Source: EA-27 sp964396265 (GTDB lineage Archaea > Thermoplasmatota > Thermoplasmata > RBG-16-68-12 > EA-27). Taken from it: DNA of 64,000 nt. The position numbers were made by a program, and so were the translations under genes. Every line of letters begins with the position of its first letter. Positions within the stretch are counted from its first letter, which is position 1. The notes under the pieces were generated by a model that did not search any database, had not been told where the DNA came from, and saw only the letters and a list, made by a program, of their open reading frames with translations. The stretch is taken from assembly GCA_964396265.1 (NCBI GenBank), contig CAYNEM010000013.1, positions 1 to 64,000 of the forward strand. Reading direction: 5' to 3'. Below, one piece after another: positions 35,285 to 43,073 of the stretch.

Positions 35285-35986
35285 TCACGAGATGAGGTCC
35301 GTCACGCGGAATCCGTGGTCGAACACGAGGGCGTGGTACCCGGTGTCGTGACGCGCGCCCCTCATCTTCACCACGCGGATCCTGCGCTGCACCTCGAAGT
35401 CCCCGCGCTGTTCGAGGCTGAGGTGGAGGATGCCGTCCGCGAGGTAGTCCTCCCGGTGCTTCCCGAACGCCTGCGGGGCGTGGCCCTTCGCGTTCGAAGG
35501 GAGTTCGCCGATGACGAACGAGGTGCAGGCGAGCCCTCGCAGCCACTTGAACAACTCCAGCACGTCCTTCCGGTAGTTCTGGAACCTTGCGAGGACCTCG
35601 AGCGCGTCGAGCGAGTCCAGCACGAGCGTCTCGTAAGGGAAGCCCACGCGCACGCTCTGCGTGTACATCTTGAACAGGTCCACCCACGAACCCTCGTCCG
35701 CCAATTTCTTGCGGAGGGCGGCGAGGTCCAGGATGCTCAGCGCATTCCCCAGCATCGCGGGGTCGAACCCCAGGCTCTCCGCATGGTCCGCAAGGCTCGC
35801 GCGGCTCTGCTCCAGGCTCACGTATAGGCCCTTCGTCCCGCGGATGGCGTTCTCGTACAGGACGGAATACGCGAGGGACGTCTTCATCGTCCCCGGCGCG
35901 CCCGCGAGCAGGACGACGTGGCCCGCGGGGATGCCTCCGCCCAGGATGCGATCGAGTTCCTCCGTGTGCGTCTTCAGTTTCTTCAT
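35285..35986 (-). CDS. Single-domain KaiC-like ATPase (operon gene 11)
   Basis: A 233-residue RecA-fold ATPase. LDRILGGGIPAGHVVLLAG leads to Walker A GAPGTMKTS (about residues 28-36), then LYVSLEQSRA, Walker B ETLVLDSLDALEVLARF, and the C-terminal VQRRIRVVKMRGARHDTGYHAL. The Walker A has Met instead of the usual Gly before Lys. It is coupled to the DUF835 membrane protein by ATGA and has a ggaaggga Shine-Dalgarno. KaiC-like ATPases are proposed signal-transduction hubs in archaea; a partner here could be the membrane sensor. Confidence 0.85.
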   Translation of the reverse strand: MKKLKTHTEELDRILGGGIPAGHVVLLAGAPGTMKTSLAYSVLYENAIRGTKGLYVSLEQSRASLADHAESLGFDPAMLGNALSILDLAALRKKLADEGSWVDLFKMYTQSVRVGFPYETLVLDSLDALEVLARFQNYRKDVLELFKWLRGLACTSFVIGELPSNAKGHAPQAFGKHREDYLADGILHLSLEQRGDFEVQRRIRVVKMRGARHDTGYHALVFDHGFRVTDLIS

Positions 35987-37710
35987 CTCCCTTCCTCCGC
36001 CAATCCGGCCAGCTGGGCCCGCAATCTCTTCGCCCGATCGACGAAGTCTTGACCGGCGGCGACGACGTCCAACGCGCCGCCAAAGTCCGCCATCACTTCG
36101 TCCGCGAGACGAGCCACCTTCGCCAGGTCCTCCGCGCCGATTGCGGAGGTCTCCTTCCGAAGCTTTCGAAGGACCCGCCGGAACGCGGGATCCCCCGCCG
36201 GCCCCAGGCTTGCGACGAAAGCCTCGCGGATCGTCTCCCCCAGGGGAGGACGTTGTTCCGCCTCCGGTACCCAGGCCTCGAGTCCCAAGATCGACGAAGC
36301 CTTCACGACGCCGAGGCCCCCGAGCGTCGCCGCATCCGAGGAAAGGGTGCGGGCCATCACCTGGGTGGGCGGGGTTCGCCAGAGTCGTTCGAGATCCGCC
36401 CCCAGGTCCTCGTTCACCCGCGTCCAACCGGGTTCTGCAGCGCCGTCGGACGGCGCCTGAAGCTCCTGGAGCATGTCGCGAAGGTACTCCAGCACGTGGG
36501 GCACATCCGAGACAGCGAGATCCTGCGGGCGTTTTCCCCAGGTAAGCGCAGCCCGCCACAGGAGGTCCGACGATCCCAATCGGGAACGCAGGGCCCCGGC
36601 CAACGCCACGTGGAGCTCGGGCGGGGAGAGCCACGCCCCGCGCAAGGCCCGGAACGACTCCCGTTCCTCCGAGGACAGCTTGGCGAGCGAGACGACCAGG
36701 CTCGCGCCCTCGCGCATGCCGAGGATGACGGAATGGATCGCGGCGACCGTGGCCGGGCCGCTGTGGGTGAACGCGTACGAGGCATCGTCGATCAGGATGG
36801 CGCCCTCGGGATGACGGGAGAGGAACTCCGACGCCGTCGCCGCCAACACGCACGCGCACTGCTCCCCTGGCGGGAGAATCACGGACTCCACGCCCATGAG
36901 CTCCGGGCGCGGACTGCCCGGACCTGCAATCGCCAATGCGGGTCGGGTTCCTGCGGCTGCGAGGAACGTCGCCTCCGCGTACGTCGGTCTCATCTCGTCG
37001 AGGATGTAGACGCCGGGCGACACCTCCCATGGGATCGGCGAGGACGCTGACGGACGGCCACGAAACGCGAGGGGATTGGCCCCCCGGAGCGCCTGCGCGT
37101 AGAGCACCGCCGCCACCGGCACCGCGAGGTTCGTCCCCACGAACTCTGCGTGACCGAGGATCGTGAGCTCGAAACCGTACACGGGCCCGCCCACCACGAG
37201 CGCCACGGTCCCCATGACGACGAGCCACGCCTCCCTGCGCCGGTGCGGCGATTGGCTCCGCGCCGCCAAGGACTCTCCGAGGGCGATGGCGAGGCACGCG
37301 ACGGGATAGGCGTTCAGACTGTAGAGACCCGCCTCCGTGCCGAGCTGGAACGCGTGGGAACTCCGCCAGCCGGCCGCGATGCCTGCGACGGCCAATCCAC
37401 CGCCAAAGAGGGCGATCCCCGCACTCGCCACCACACGAAGACGAGACCTCCCGCCAGGAAAGTACGTCATCGCGAATGCGGCGATGGCGGCGTGGGCGAG
37501 GAGGAAGGAGGAGAGCCACAGGGCTTCCCATGGTGCGTCCGGAGAGAGAGCCAGGCGCCCGAAGACGGCGGCGTTGGCGGTGCTGAACAACGCGAGGGAC
37601 GCGAGCAGAAGAGCGAGCGGCGCTCGCCGACGGACGGAGATTGCGAGGAGCGCGGAGATCCACAGGGTGGCGGCGATCGCAGCAAGCACGATGAAGGGGG
37701 CGATCGTCAC
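35983..37710 (-). CDS. Multi-pass membrane protein with DUF835-like domain (operon gene 10)
   Basis: 575 residues. About seven membrane helices in the first 215 residues (starting FIVLAAIAATLWISALLAI) resemble 7TM sensor modules of archaeal kinases. A soluble DUF835-like domain follows (about 235-370: PWEVSPGVYILDEMRP, EGAILIDDASYAFTHSGP, GASLVVSLAKLSSEER), then a helical C-terminal region of about 200 residues. The start is GTG 37710, overlapping the previous stop. It probably links a membrane signal to the KaiC-like ATPase encoded next. Confidence 0.75.
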   Translation of the reverse strand: MTIAPFIVLAAIAATLWISALLAISVRRRAPLALLLASLALFSTANAAVFGRLALSPDAPWEALWLSSFLLAHAAIAAFAMTYFPGGRSRLRVVASAGIALFGGGLAVAGIAAGWRSSHAFQLGTEAGLYSLNAYPVACLAIALGESLAARSQSPHRRREAWLVVMGTVALVVGGPVYGFELTILGHAEFVGTNLAVPVAAVLYAQALRGANPLAFRGRPSASSPIPWEVSPGVYILDEMRPTYAEATFLAAAGTRPALAIAGPGSPRPELMGVESVILPPGEQCACVLAATASEFLSRHPEGAILIDDASYAFTHSGPATVAAIHSVILGMREGASLVVSLAKLSSEERESFRALRGAWLSPPELHVALAGALRSRLGSSDLLWRAALTWGKRPQDLAVSDVPHVLEYLRDMLQELQAPSDGAAEPGWTRVNEDLGADLERLWRTPPTQVMARTLSSDAATLGGLGVVKASSILGLEAWVPEAEQRPPLGETIREAFVASLGPAGDPAFRRVLRKLRKETSAIGAEDLAKVARLADEVMADFGGALDVVAAGQDFVDRAKRLRAQLAGLAEEGR

Positions 37711-38234
37711 CGGTGCGCCTCCAGGTGGAAGGTGACGAGGAGGAGAATCTGCTGCGGATCGCGGGCCTTCCCGCGCGACCAGACGGTGCGGAAGTCCTCG
37801 AGGCCCTTGAAGCCGGCCGCGACGACATCGGTCTCCTCGAGGTCCTCGGCGAGGCAGCGTCGGACGTCCTCGATCTTCATGCGGGCGACCTGGCGGTCCT
37901 CCTCAAGGACGACCTTCGCCACGGAACCCGGCGGTGGAATCGACGCGCCCAGGGAAACGATCGCGACGGTTTGGGTTCCATCCAGACCGCGACCCACCGC
38001 CTCTCTCGGGAGCGAGAAGACCCAACGCGGGCGGAGGCCGAACGGCCTCCCCGTGGCGAGCCGCTGGAGGGCGAGAAGGACGAGGAATGTCGCGAGCCCC
38101 CCCACGAAGAGGAGCGGGAGAAGCCCGAACTGATAGAAGGTGCCGTGAAACCAGAAGCCCGCGACGAGGGTGACCGAGATGAGGAACAACAACGCGTAGC
38201 GCGTCGTCCTCTCGCGACCTCGGAGCGACATCAT
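37707..38234 (-). CDS. Two-helix membrane protein (operon gene 9)
   Basis: 175 residues. Two membrane helices (YALLFLISVTLVAGFWFHG and FGLLPLLFVGGLATFLVLLAL) precede a soluble part of about 110 residues ending QQILLLVTFHLEAHR. No family is recognised. Tandem ATGs at 38234/38231. It lies 8 nt after the KaiC gene and overlaps the 7TM gene (GTGA), so it belongs to the operon. Confidence 0.6.
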   Translation of the reverse strand: MMSLRGRERTTRYALLFLISVTLVAGFWFHGTFYQFGLLPLLFVGGLATFLVLLALQRLATGRPFGLRPRWVFSLPREAVGRGLDGTQTVAIVSLGASIPPPGSVAKVVLEEDRQVARMKIEDVRRCLAEDLEETDVVAAGFKGLEDFRTVWSRGKARDPQQILLLVTFHLEAHR

Positions 38235-38242
38235 CGTTCCCC

Positions 38243-38965
38243 CTACGAGATCGCCTTCGCGACCTCGAAATAGCCGTTCTCGAAGACGAGCGTGAAGAAG
38301 TCGCTGCTGTGGTTCGCGGACCGCATCTTCGAACACTGGATCCGCCGCTGGAAGGACACGTCCGTCACGGCCTCCAGTCGAAGGCGGAAGATCGCGTCGG
38401 AGAGGAACTCCTCCTCGAGCCCTTCCTCTCCCTCTGCCTCCTCCGCAAGGACCAACGTCGTGCAACCGAGGGAGCGGAGCCACTCGAACAGGTCGAACGT
38501 CTCGCGTCGCGGGTCTTCGAACTCGAGGAGCACGGTCAAGGCGGTCCATGAATCGATGACGAGGAGTTCGAACCCGAACTCCCGGCGAAGCTGCGAGATC
38601 TTCGCCTTCAGGAGCGCAGTCATCGGCCGCTCCGCGGGTCCCAAAGTCCAATCCTTCAGCCTCTTGGCGAGCTTCTCGCGCACGTCACGGCTGCGACCGA
38701 GGTCCAGGACCGGGAGGGCGTCCGACACGCTGGCGGGCTTGAGCCCCAGGGTCGCCATCTGGGAGAGAAAAGCGGCGGCATCCTGCTCGACGGTCACGTA
38801 GAGCCCCCGGGTGCCCTTCTCGGCATTGCGATACAGGATCGAGTAGGCGACGGAGGACTTCATCGTGCCCGAGGCCCCTCGGATCAGGACGACCTGACCC
38901 TTCGGGATGCCCTGGCCGAGTCCGCCGTCGAACCGTCGGATGTACGTGGGGACGAACGCGCGCAG
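38243..38965 (-). CDS. KaiC-like ATPase with probable CTG start (operon gene 8)
   Basis: A 240-residue ATPase with Walker A GASGTMKSS (about 32-40), Walker B FELLVIDSWTALTVLLEF and the family C-terminus FQRRIQCSKMRSANHSSDF. The first ATG (38863) lies inside Walker A and would destroy the P-loop. Upstream codons encode the conserved lead-in (FVPTYIRRFDGGLGQGIPKGQVVLIRG) back to the UGA of the previous gene, with no ATG, GTG or TTG. CTG 38965 has GAGGTG 5 nt upstream and matches the paralogues' N-terminal length, so a CTG start is proposed. UGA read-through is an alternative, since both genes share one frame. Confidence 0.75.
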   Translation of the reverse strand: MRAFVPTYIRRFDGGLGQGIPKGQVVLIRGASGTMKSSVAYSILYRNAEKGTRGLYVTVEQDAAAFLSQMATLGLKPASVSDALPVLDLGRSRDVREKLAKRLKDWTLGPAERPMTALLKAKISQLRREFGFELLVIDSWTALTVLLEFEDPRRETFDLFEWLRSLGCTTLVLAEEAEGEEGLEEEFLSDAIFRLRLEAVTDVSFQRRIQCSKMRSANHSSDFFTLVFENGYFEVAKAIS

Positions 38966-38974
38966 AGTCCCACC

Positions 38975-40087
38975 TCACGCGCCGATGGCGGGGGCAACCT
39001 CGAATTCCTTCCCCGGAGCCACGTGCAACGTCATGTAGCCCGTGTCGTGGGCCGTCCCGCGCATCTTCACGATCCGAATCCTGCGCTGGATCTGTACGTC
39101 GGTGACAGAATGGAGGCGAAGCTGGATCATCCCGTCCGCGAGGAAGTCCTCGTCGTGGCGGCCCTGGAACACGTTCCCGCGGATGACGAAGTCCGGCCGC
39201 TCCGCGATGACGAACGACGTGAGCCCCAGGTCGCGAAGCCACTCGAACAGGCGGAAGAGCTCCACGCGCCGGTTCTCGAACTTCGCGAGGACCTCCAGCG
39301 CTTCCAGGGAGTCGATGACGAGCAGCTGAAGGTGGGCCCCCGCCAGCGCTTTCAACCGCCCCTTCAAATCGTTGAGCCAGTCCCGCTTTCTCCTCTTGAC
39401 CGAGCGCCACAGGAGCGTCGCGTCAAGTATCTCCAGGCGACCTTCCACCCGAGAGAAGTCGAGGCCCAAGGTCTCAATCTGGCGAAACAGGCTGCCGGCG
39501 CGTTCCCCGAACGTGATATACAACCCGCCACGAAGGTCCGAGATGGCGTTGTTCGCCAGGATGAACAGTGCGAGGGACGTCTTCATCGTCCCCGGCGCGC
39601 CCGCGATCAGGACCACGGAACCCTGCGGGACGCCGCCGTGAAGCGCCCCGTCAAGCCCCGGGATGTGCGTCGCGATGCGGGAAAGAGGCGCTCCGGAGTT
39701 TCCGCGAGCTCGCAAGACTCCGGGGGCACCAGGCGCCCTCGCCCCTCCCTTCGATTGCGCTCCCGCAGCTCCGGATTCCGGCCCTCGTCCGGCCAACGCC
39801 TGCTCGCGTCGGTCCAACGCGATCTCCCTCACCATCAAGCGCCTCTCCCGTTCGTAGGCGCGGCGCTTTGAAGCTTCTTCCACCTCCTGGAGGCGGCGCA
39901 GCTGCAGGTCGAGAACGAGCCGGGTCGTCTTTCCTTTCCTGAAGCCCTCTGGTGCACGCCGGGACCTGTCCTTCGGGCCGACCAGCTCGATCCCCGGACT
40001 CCGCAGGATGCAGCCGCACGCACGACATCGAAGCCTCTTGTGGGCGTTCGAGGTCGAACAGTTGGGACATCGCAGGGCCGTCGTCAT
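38975..40087 (-). CDS. Zinc-ribbon KaiC-like ATPase (operon gene 7)
   Basis: 370 residues. An N-terminal zinc ribbon (CPNC...CRAC, residues about 7-26) and a charged helical segment (about 55-110) precede a KaiC domain. This has LDGALHGGVPQGSVVLIAG, Walker A GAPGTMKTS (about 162-170), LYITFGERAG, Walker B LQLLVIDSLEALEVLAKF, and IQRRIRIVKMRGTAHDTGYM. The extra zinc ribbon may bind protein or nucleic acid. It lies 2 nt after the previous gene. Its UGA is followed, in the same frame, by the next KaiC domain. Confidence 0.85.
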   Translation of the reverse strand: MTTALRCPNCSTSNAHKRLRCRACGCILRSPGIELVGPKDRSRRAPEGFRKGKTTRLVLDLQLRRLQEVEEASKRRAYERERRLMVREIALDRREQALAGRGPESGAAGAQSKGGARAPGAPGVLRARGNSGAPLSRIATHIPGLDGALHGGVPQGSVVLIAGAPGTMKTSLALFILANNAISDLRGGLYITFGERAGSLFRQIETLGLDFSRVEGRLEILDATLLWRSVKRRKRDWLNDLKGRLKALAGAHLQLLVIDSLEALEVLAKFENRRVELFRLFEWLRDLGLTSFVIAERPDFVIRGNVFQGRHDEDFLADGMIQLRLHSVTDVQIQRRIRIVKMRGTAHDTGYMTLHVAPGKEFEVAPAIGA

Positions 40088-40089
40088 GT

Positions 40090-40812
40090 CTACACGCTCA
40101 AGGCCGGGGCGACGCTGAACTTCCCATGTTCCAACACGAGGGCCACGTAGTGCGTCTCGTGCGCACTCTCGCGCATCTTCACGACGCGGAGGCGCCGCTG
40201 GATCGTGACATCGCTCACCTGATGCATCTTCAGATGGATGATCCCGTCGGCGAGGTAGGCCGCGTCGTTCCTGTGATCCGCCTCGCCCGGCATGAGGAGG
40301 CTCTCGGGGGGTGCCTCCGTGAGCACGAAGCTCGTCGCCCCCAGGCCCCGCAGCCATTCGAAGAGCTCGAACAGCTCTGCGCGCGGTTCCTTGAAGCCGC
40401 CGAGAACCTCCAGGGCCTCGAGGGAATCGAGCGCCAACAGCGAGAACGGCTGGATCTCCCTTCGAGTCTCGACCGCGCGCGGGAGGAACTCCCGCCACAC
40501 CGGGGGGCGACCCCTTCCCAATTCCTTCCTGAGGGTCGCCAGGTCGGCGACGCTGACGCGGGCCCCTTCGGCGCCCCCGCCGAACCCCATCCCTTCCATC
40601 TGACCTTCCAAGCTCGCCCTCGTCTGTTCGAGGCTCACGTATACGCTGGCCTTCCCTTCATGGACGGCGTTTTGGTGGAGGATGGAGTACGTAAGGGACG
40701 ACTTCATCGTGCCCGGAAGCCCGGAGACGAGGACCACATGCCCTGCGGGGATCCCTCCTCGCATGATCTCGTCGAGCCCTTCCACATAGGTCCGGAACCG
40801 TTGGCGCGTCAT
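40090..40812 (-). CDS. Single-domain KaiC-like ATPase (operon gene 6)
   Basis: 240 residues. GLDEIMRGGIPAGHVVLVSG, Walker A GLPGTMKSS (about 31-39), VYVSLEQTRA, Walker B FSLLALDSLEALEVLGGF, and IQRRLRVVKMRESAHETHYVAL. It is closely related to operon genes 7, 8 and 11, with the same Met before the P-loop Lys. It starts at ATG 40812, 4 nt after the roadblock gene. Confidence 0.85.
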   Translation of the reverse strand: MTRQRFRTYVEGLDEIMRGGIPAGHVVLVSGLPGTMKSSLTYSILHQNAVHEGKASVYVSLEQTRASLEGQMEGMGFGGGAEGARVSVADLATLRKELGRGRPPVWREFLPRAVETRREIQPFSLLALDSLEALEVLGGFKEPRAELFELFEWLRGLGATSFVLTEAPPESLLMPGEADHRNDAAYLADGIIHLKMHQVSDVTIQRRLRVVKMRESAHETHYVALVLEHGKFSVAPALSV

Positions 40813-40816
40813 GGGC

Positions 40817-41221
40817 TCAGATCCCAGACACGATGACTTCGACTTCCCGGGCCGCACGTTCGATGCTGATGAGCACGAGGCCCATGTTGGCATCGGGGCG
40901 CACAATCGTGACGAGGAGCGCCCGCTCCCCCGCTCCCGTGCTGATGACCTTGCCTTCCTCCGCCTCGACGATCGACTGCAGGAACTTCCCCTGGTTCAGT
41001 TCCCTTGCCGCGAGTTCGCTTGTCCCCACGAGTGCGGCGCACATCGCCGCCACCTTCTTGGGATCCGAGCCTTTCGGAAGGATGTGGGAGATGATGAGGC
41101 CGTCCCGACGGGCCACGGCGACGGCGATAACGTCGGCGAGCCTGCGGAGACTTTCCATCGCGGTCGCCAGGTCGCCCTCGATGCCTGACACCGACCCGCC
41201 GGTGCTATATCCGGAGATCAT
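40817..41221 (-). CDS. Roadblock/LC7 domain protein (operon gene 5)
   Basis: 134 residues. The roadblock/LC7 fold shows as ATAMESLRRLADVIAVAVARRDGLIISHIL, a central helix KKVAAMCAALVGTSELAARELN, and paired strands ending GLVLISIERAAREVEVI. Roadblock proteins such as MglB act as GTPase-activating or scaffold partners of Ras-like GTPases. Here the gene overlaps the Arf-like GTPase fusion gene (ATGA) and lies downstream of a Rab-like GTPase, so both are candidate partners. Confidence 0.8.
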   Translation of the reverse strand: MISGYSTGGSVSGIEGDLATAMESLRRLADVIAVAVARRDGLIISHILPKGSDPKKVAAMCAALVGTSELAARELNQGKFLQSIVEAEEGKVISTGAGERALLVTIVRPDANMGLVLISIERAAREVEVIVSGI

Positions 41222-42378
41222 CGAGCACCCACCAGCTGCTCGGCGAGGAGGGTCAGACCCTCCAGCAGGCCCTTGCCCTCGGTTGCCACGGTGGCGACCA
41301 CGGGGACCGTGGAAGCTAGGGAAAGGGACTGACGGATCTTCTCAGGTTCCATCGCGCCGCCCAAGTCCATCTTGTTCGCGAGGACGACCAAAGGCACGTC
41401 GGATCCCACGATTCCCAGGATCTGCTTCGCGCGCGGGAGGTCCTCCTCGCGCGTGCTGTCCACAACCAGGAGAACCCCGTTCACCTGACGAGCAAAGATC
41501 TGGAAGATGAACTCGAACCGTTCCTGGCCCGGCGTCCCGAAGAGCTCCGCCTCGAGCCCGGACACCTGGACGTTTCCATAGTCGAATGCCACCGTGGTCC
41601 CGAGCCGATCGACGCTCATCGCGTTCTGACACAGCTTCTGCACGACGGTGGACTTGCCCGCGTCCGGAGGGCCCGTGACCAGGATGCGCGGAAAGTACAC
41701 GCTCAGACCGACGAGCTCCCGGAACGTGAGCGGAATCCAGTTCGTCGCGCGCGTCCCCGGCCGTTGGTCCCGGATCCGCATGTAGTGTTCGAGGATCCCC
41801 GTCCTCATCTTGGATTGGAACTCCACCGTGTAGTCGTTGGTGTCGTTCATCCTCTGGACTTCCTTCTGGCCATACAGCCAGTTCAGGAACATGTAGCAGA
41901 CGACGGACCCCGTCGACTTCGTGACCTCGGACAGTCGCCGCCATCGTTCGAAGAGACCTTCCGTCGAGACGCGATCGGCCAAGAACTCCATCGAATCGAT
42001 CACGATCCTCTGAGGTTTCTCGTCCCGGACGGCCTGTTCGATCGTGTCCATGATCCCGTCGAACGTGTCGATGCTGTGCACGATGTATCGCTCCGTGGAC
42101 GGAATGAGGAGCTGGGAGCTCGTCCCGTCCACGAACACGAGGCGATCCTCCGGGAAGGGACCGAACTTGCGGAGGTCCCTTCGGGCGAGGGCCGGCGCCC
42201 GGTAGAAATCGACGTAGAGGCAACGCTCCCCTTCCTTGAGTCCCGTGGTCACGAACTGTTCGGCAAAGAGGCGGCGCTCGGTGGGATGGTCGCTGAAGAA
42301 CAAGATCGTCGAGGGCTTCTCGAAGCCTCCCCCCAGCCACGAGTCGAGGATTTGAAGTCCCGTGTGCGCCCGGTCCGT
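41218..42378 (-). CDS. Degenerate KaiC domain fused to Arf-like GTPase (operon gene 4)
   Basis: Up to 386 residues. An N-terminal KaiC-like domain (THTGLQILDSWLGGG, then STILFFSDHPTERRLF) lacks a P-loop but keeps VIDSMEFLADRV. At about residue 235 a small GTPase begins with G1 GPPDAGKST, G3 FGTPGQERF and G4 ANKMDL; the GTPGQ form recalls conservon-type GTPases. The only standard start is TTG 42303, which would remove the conserved lead-in; upstream codons are open only back to the UGA of the previous gene, in the same frame. The true start, or UGA read-through, is unresolved; the coordinate given is the first codon after that UGA. Confidence 0.7.
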   Translation of the reverse strand, partial: TDRAHTGLQILDSWLGGGFEKPSTILFFSDHPTERRLFAEQFVTTGLKEGERCLYVDFYRAPALARRDLRKFGPFPEDRLVFVDGTSSQLLIPSTERYIVHSIDTFDGIMDTIEQAVRDEKPQRIVIDSMEFLADRVSTEGLFERWRRLSEVTKSTGSVVCYMFLNWLYGQKEVQRMNDTNDYTVEFQSKMRTGILEHYMRIRDQRPGTRATNWIPLTFRELVGLSVYFPRILVTGPPDAGKSTVVQKLCQNAMSVDRLGTTVAFDYGNVQVSGLEAELFGTPGQERFEFIFQIFARQVNGVLLVVDSTREEDLPRAKQILGIVGSDVPLVVLANKMDLGGAMEPEKIRQSLSLASTVPVVATVATEGKGLLEGLTLLAEQLVGAR

Positions 42379-43047
42379 TCACGCCACCCCCAGGACCTGG
42401 AACGTCTGCCACTTCGGCGTTGCCGCCATGCCGCGCAGATGATGGGTCCGGACCTCGCGGTCCATGGACTCCGTGAACCGCATCTCCAGGACGCCGTCCA
42501 CGAGGGAGCGCAGGAGGTTCAGAGTCTGCGGGTCGTGGACGCCCTCCTGGACGGCGTAGGCGATGGACCCCAGTTCAGTCTTGACGCGATTCGTCACCAT
42601 CTGCAGGAATTTCGCGATGGCCTGCGGGGAGTTGTGCAGGAAGAGAGTGGTGATGCTGTAGAAGAGAATGCGGACCGGCAGACCCATGGAAACCGAGGCG
42701 CGCGAAATCGCCATGCCCAGCGCTTCGAGGTTGGAGTAGCTGCTAACCGTCCAGAGCTTCGGGTTGTTCGCGTCATCGGACGTTGATTGAGCGCTCGAGG
42801 AGTAGCAGTCGATAAAGGCGAAGTTCGTCCCCTCGGATCTGCCGAGGTCAAGACCCATCGCTTCCGCTCGTCTTCGAATCTCGCGGGGGTGGACGTCCAG
42901 GGTCACAAAGACGACGCGCTCGTTCCCGCGAAGATAGGCCCGCGCGGAGGCCAGCAACCACTCGAACTTGCCGATCCCCGGAGGACCGACCAGCAAGATG
43001 GAATAGTGTCTCGGTAGAGATTCGGCAACGGCTTCCGTGTCCATCAT
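42379..43047 (-). CDS. RAD55/KaiC-like protein with variant P-loop (operon gene 3)
   Basis: 222 residues. Walker A is GPPGIGKFEW (about 20-29), with Phe where Ser/Thr normally coordinates Mg. Then VVFVTLDVHPREIRRRAE, an acidic FAFIDCYSSS, and VRILFYSITTLFLHNSPQAIAKFLQMV at the Walker B position, where the Asp is lost. It therefore looks catalytically weak and may be a structural or regulatory subunit. It starts at ATG 43047 after a G-run. It ends with a UGA that is followed in frame by another KaiC-like domain. Confidence 0.75.
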   Translation of the reverse strand: MMDTEAVAESLPRHYSILLVGPPGIGKFEWLLASARAYLRGNERVVFVTLDVHPREIRRRAEAMGLDLGRSEGTNFAFIDCYSSSAQSTSDDANNPKLWTVSSYSNLEALGMAISRASVSMGLPVRILFYSITTLFLHNSPQAIAKFLQMVTNRVKTELGSIAYAVQEGVHDPQTLNLLRSLVDGVLEMRFTESMDREVRTHHLRGMAATPKWQTFQVLGVA

Positions 43048-43073
43048 CGACCCCCCCGAAACGTCTCATCGCG

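Noticed and set aside
34278..36083. A 601-codon minus-strand frame running across the DUF835 gene and KaiC gene
   Set aside because: It is out of frame with the KaiC gene and antisense to DUF835; only a short stretch near 35100-35185 looks protein-like, noted as a possible remnant.
38861..42381. Selenocysteine as the explanation of the two in-frame UGAs
   Set aside because: UGA is used freely as a stop in this window, no SECIS-like structure is evident, and both UGAs fall at domain borders rather than in active sites.
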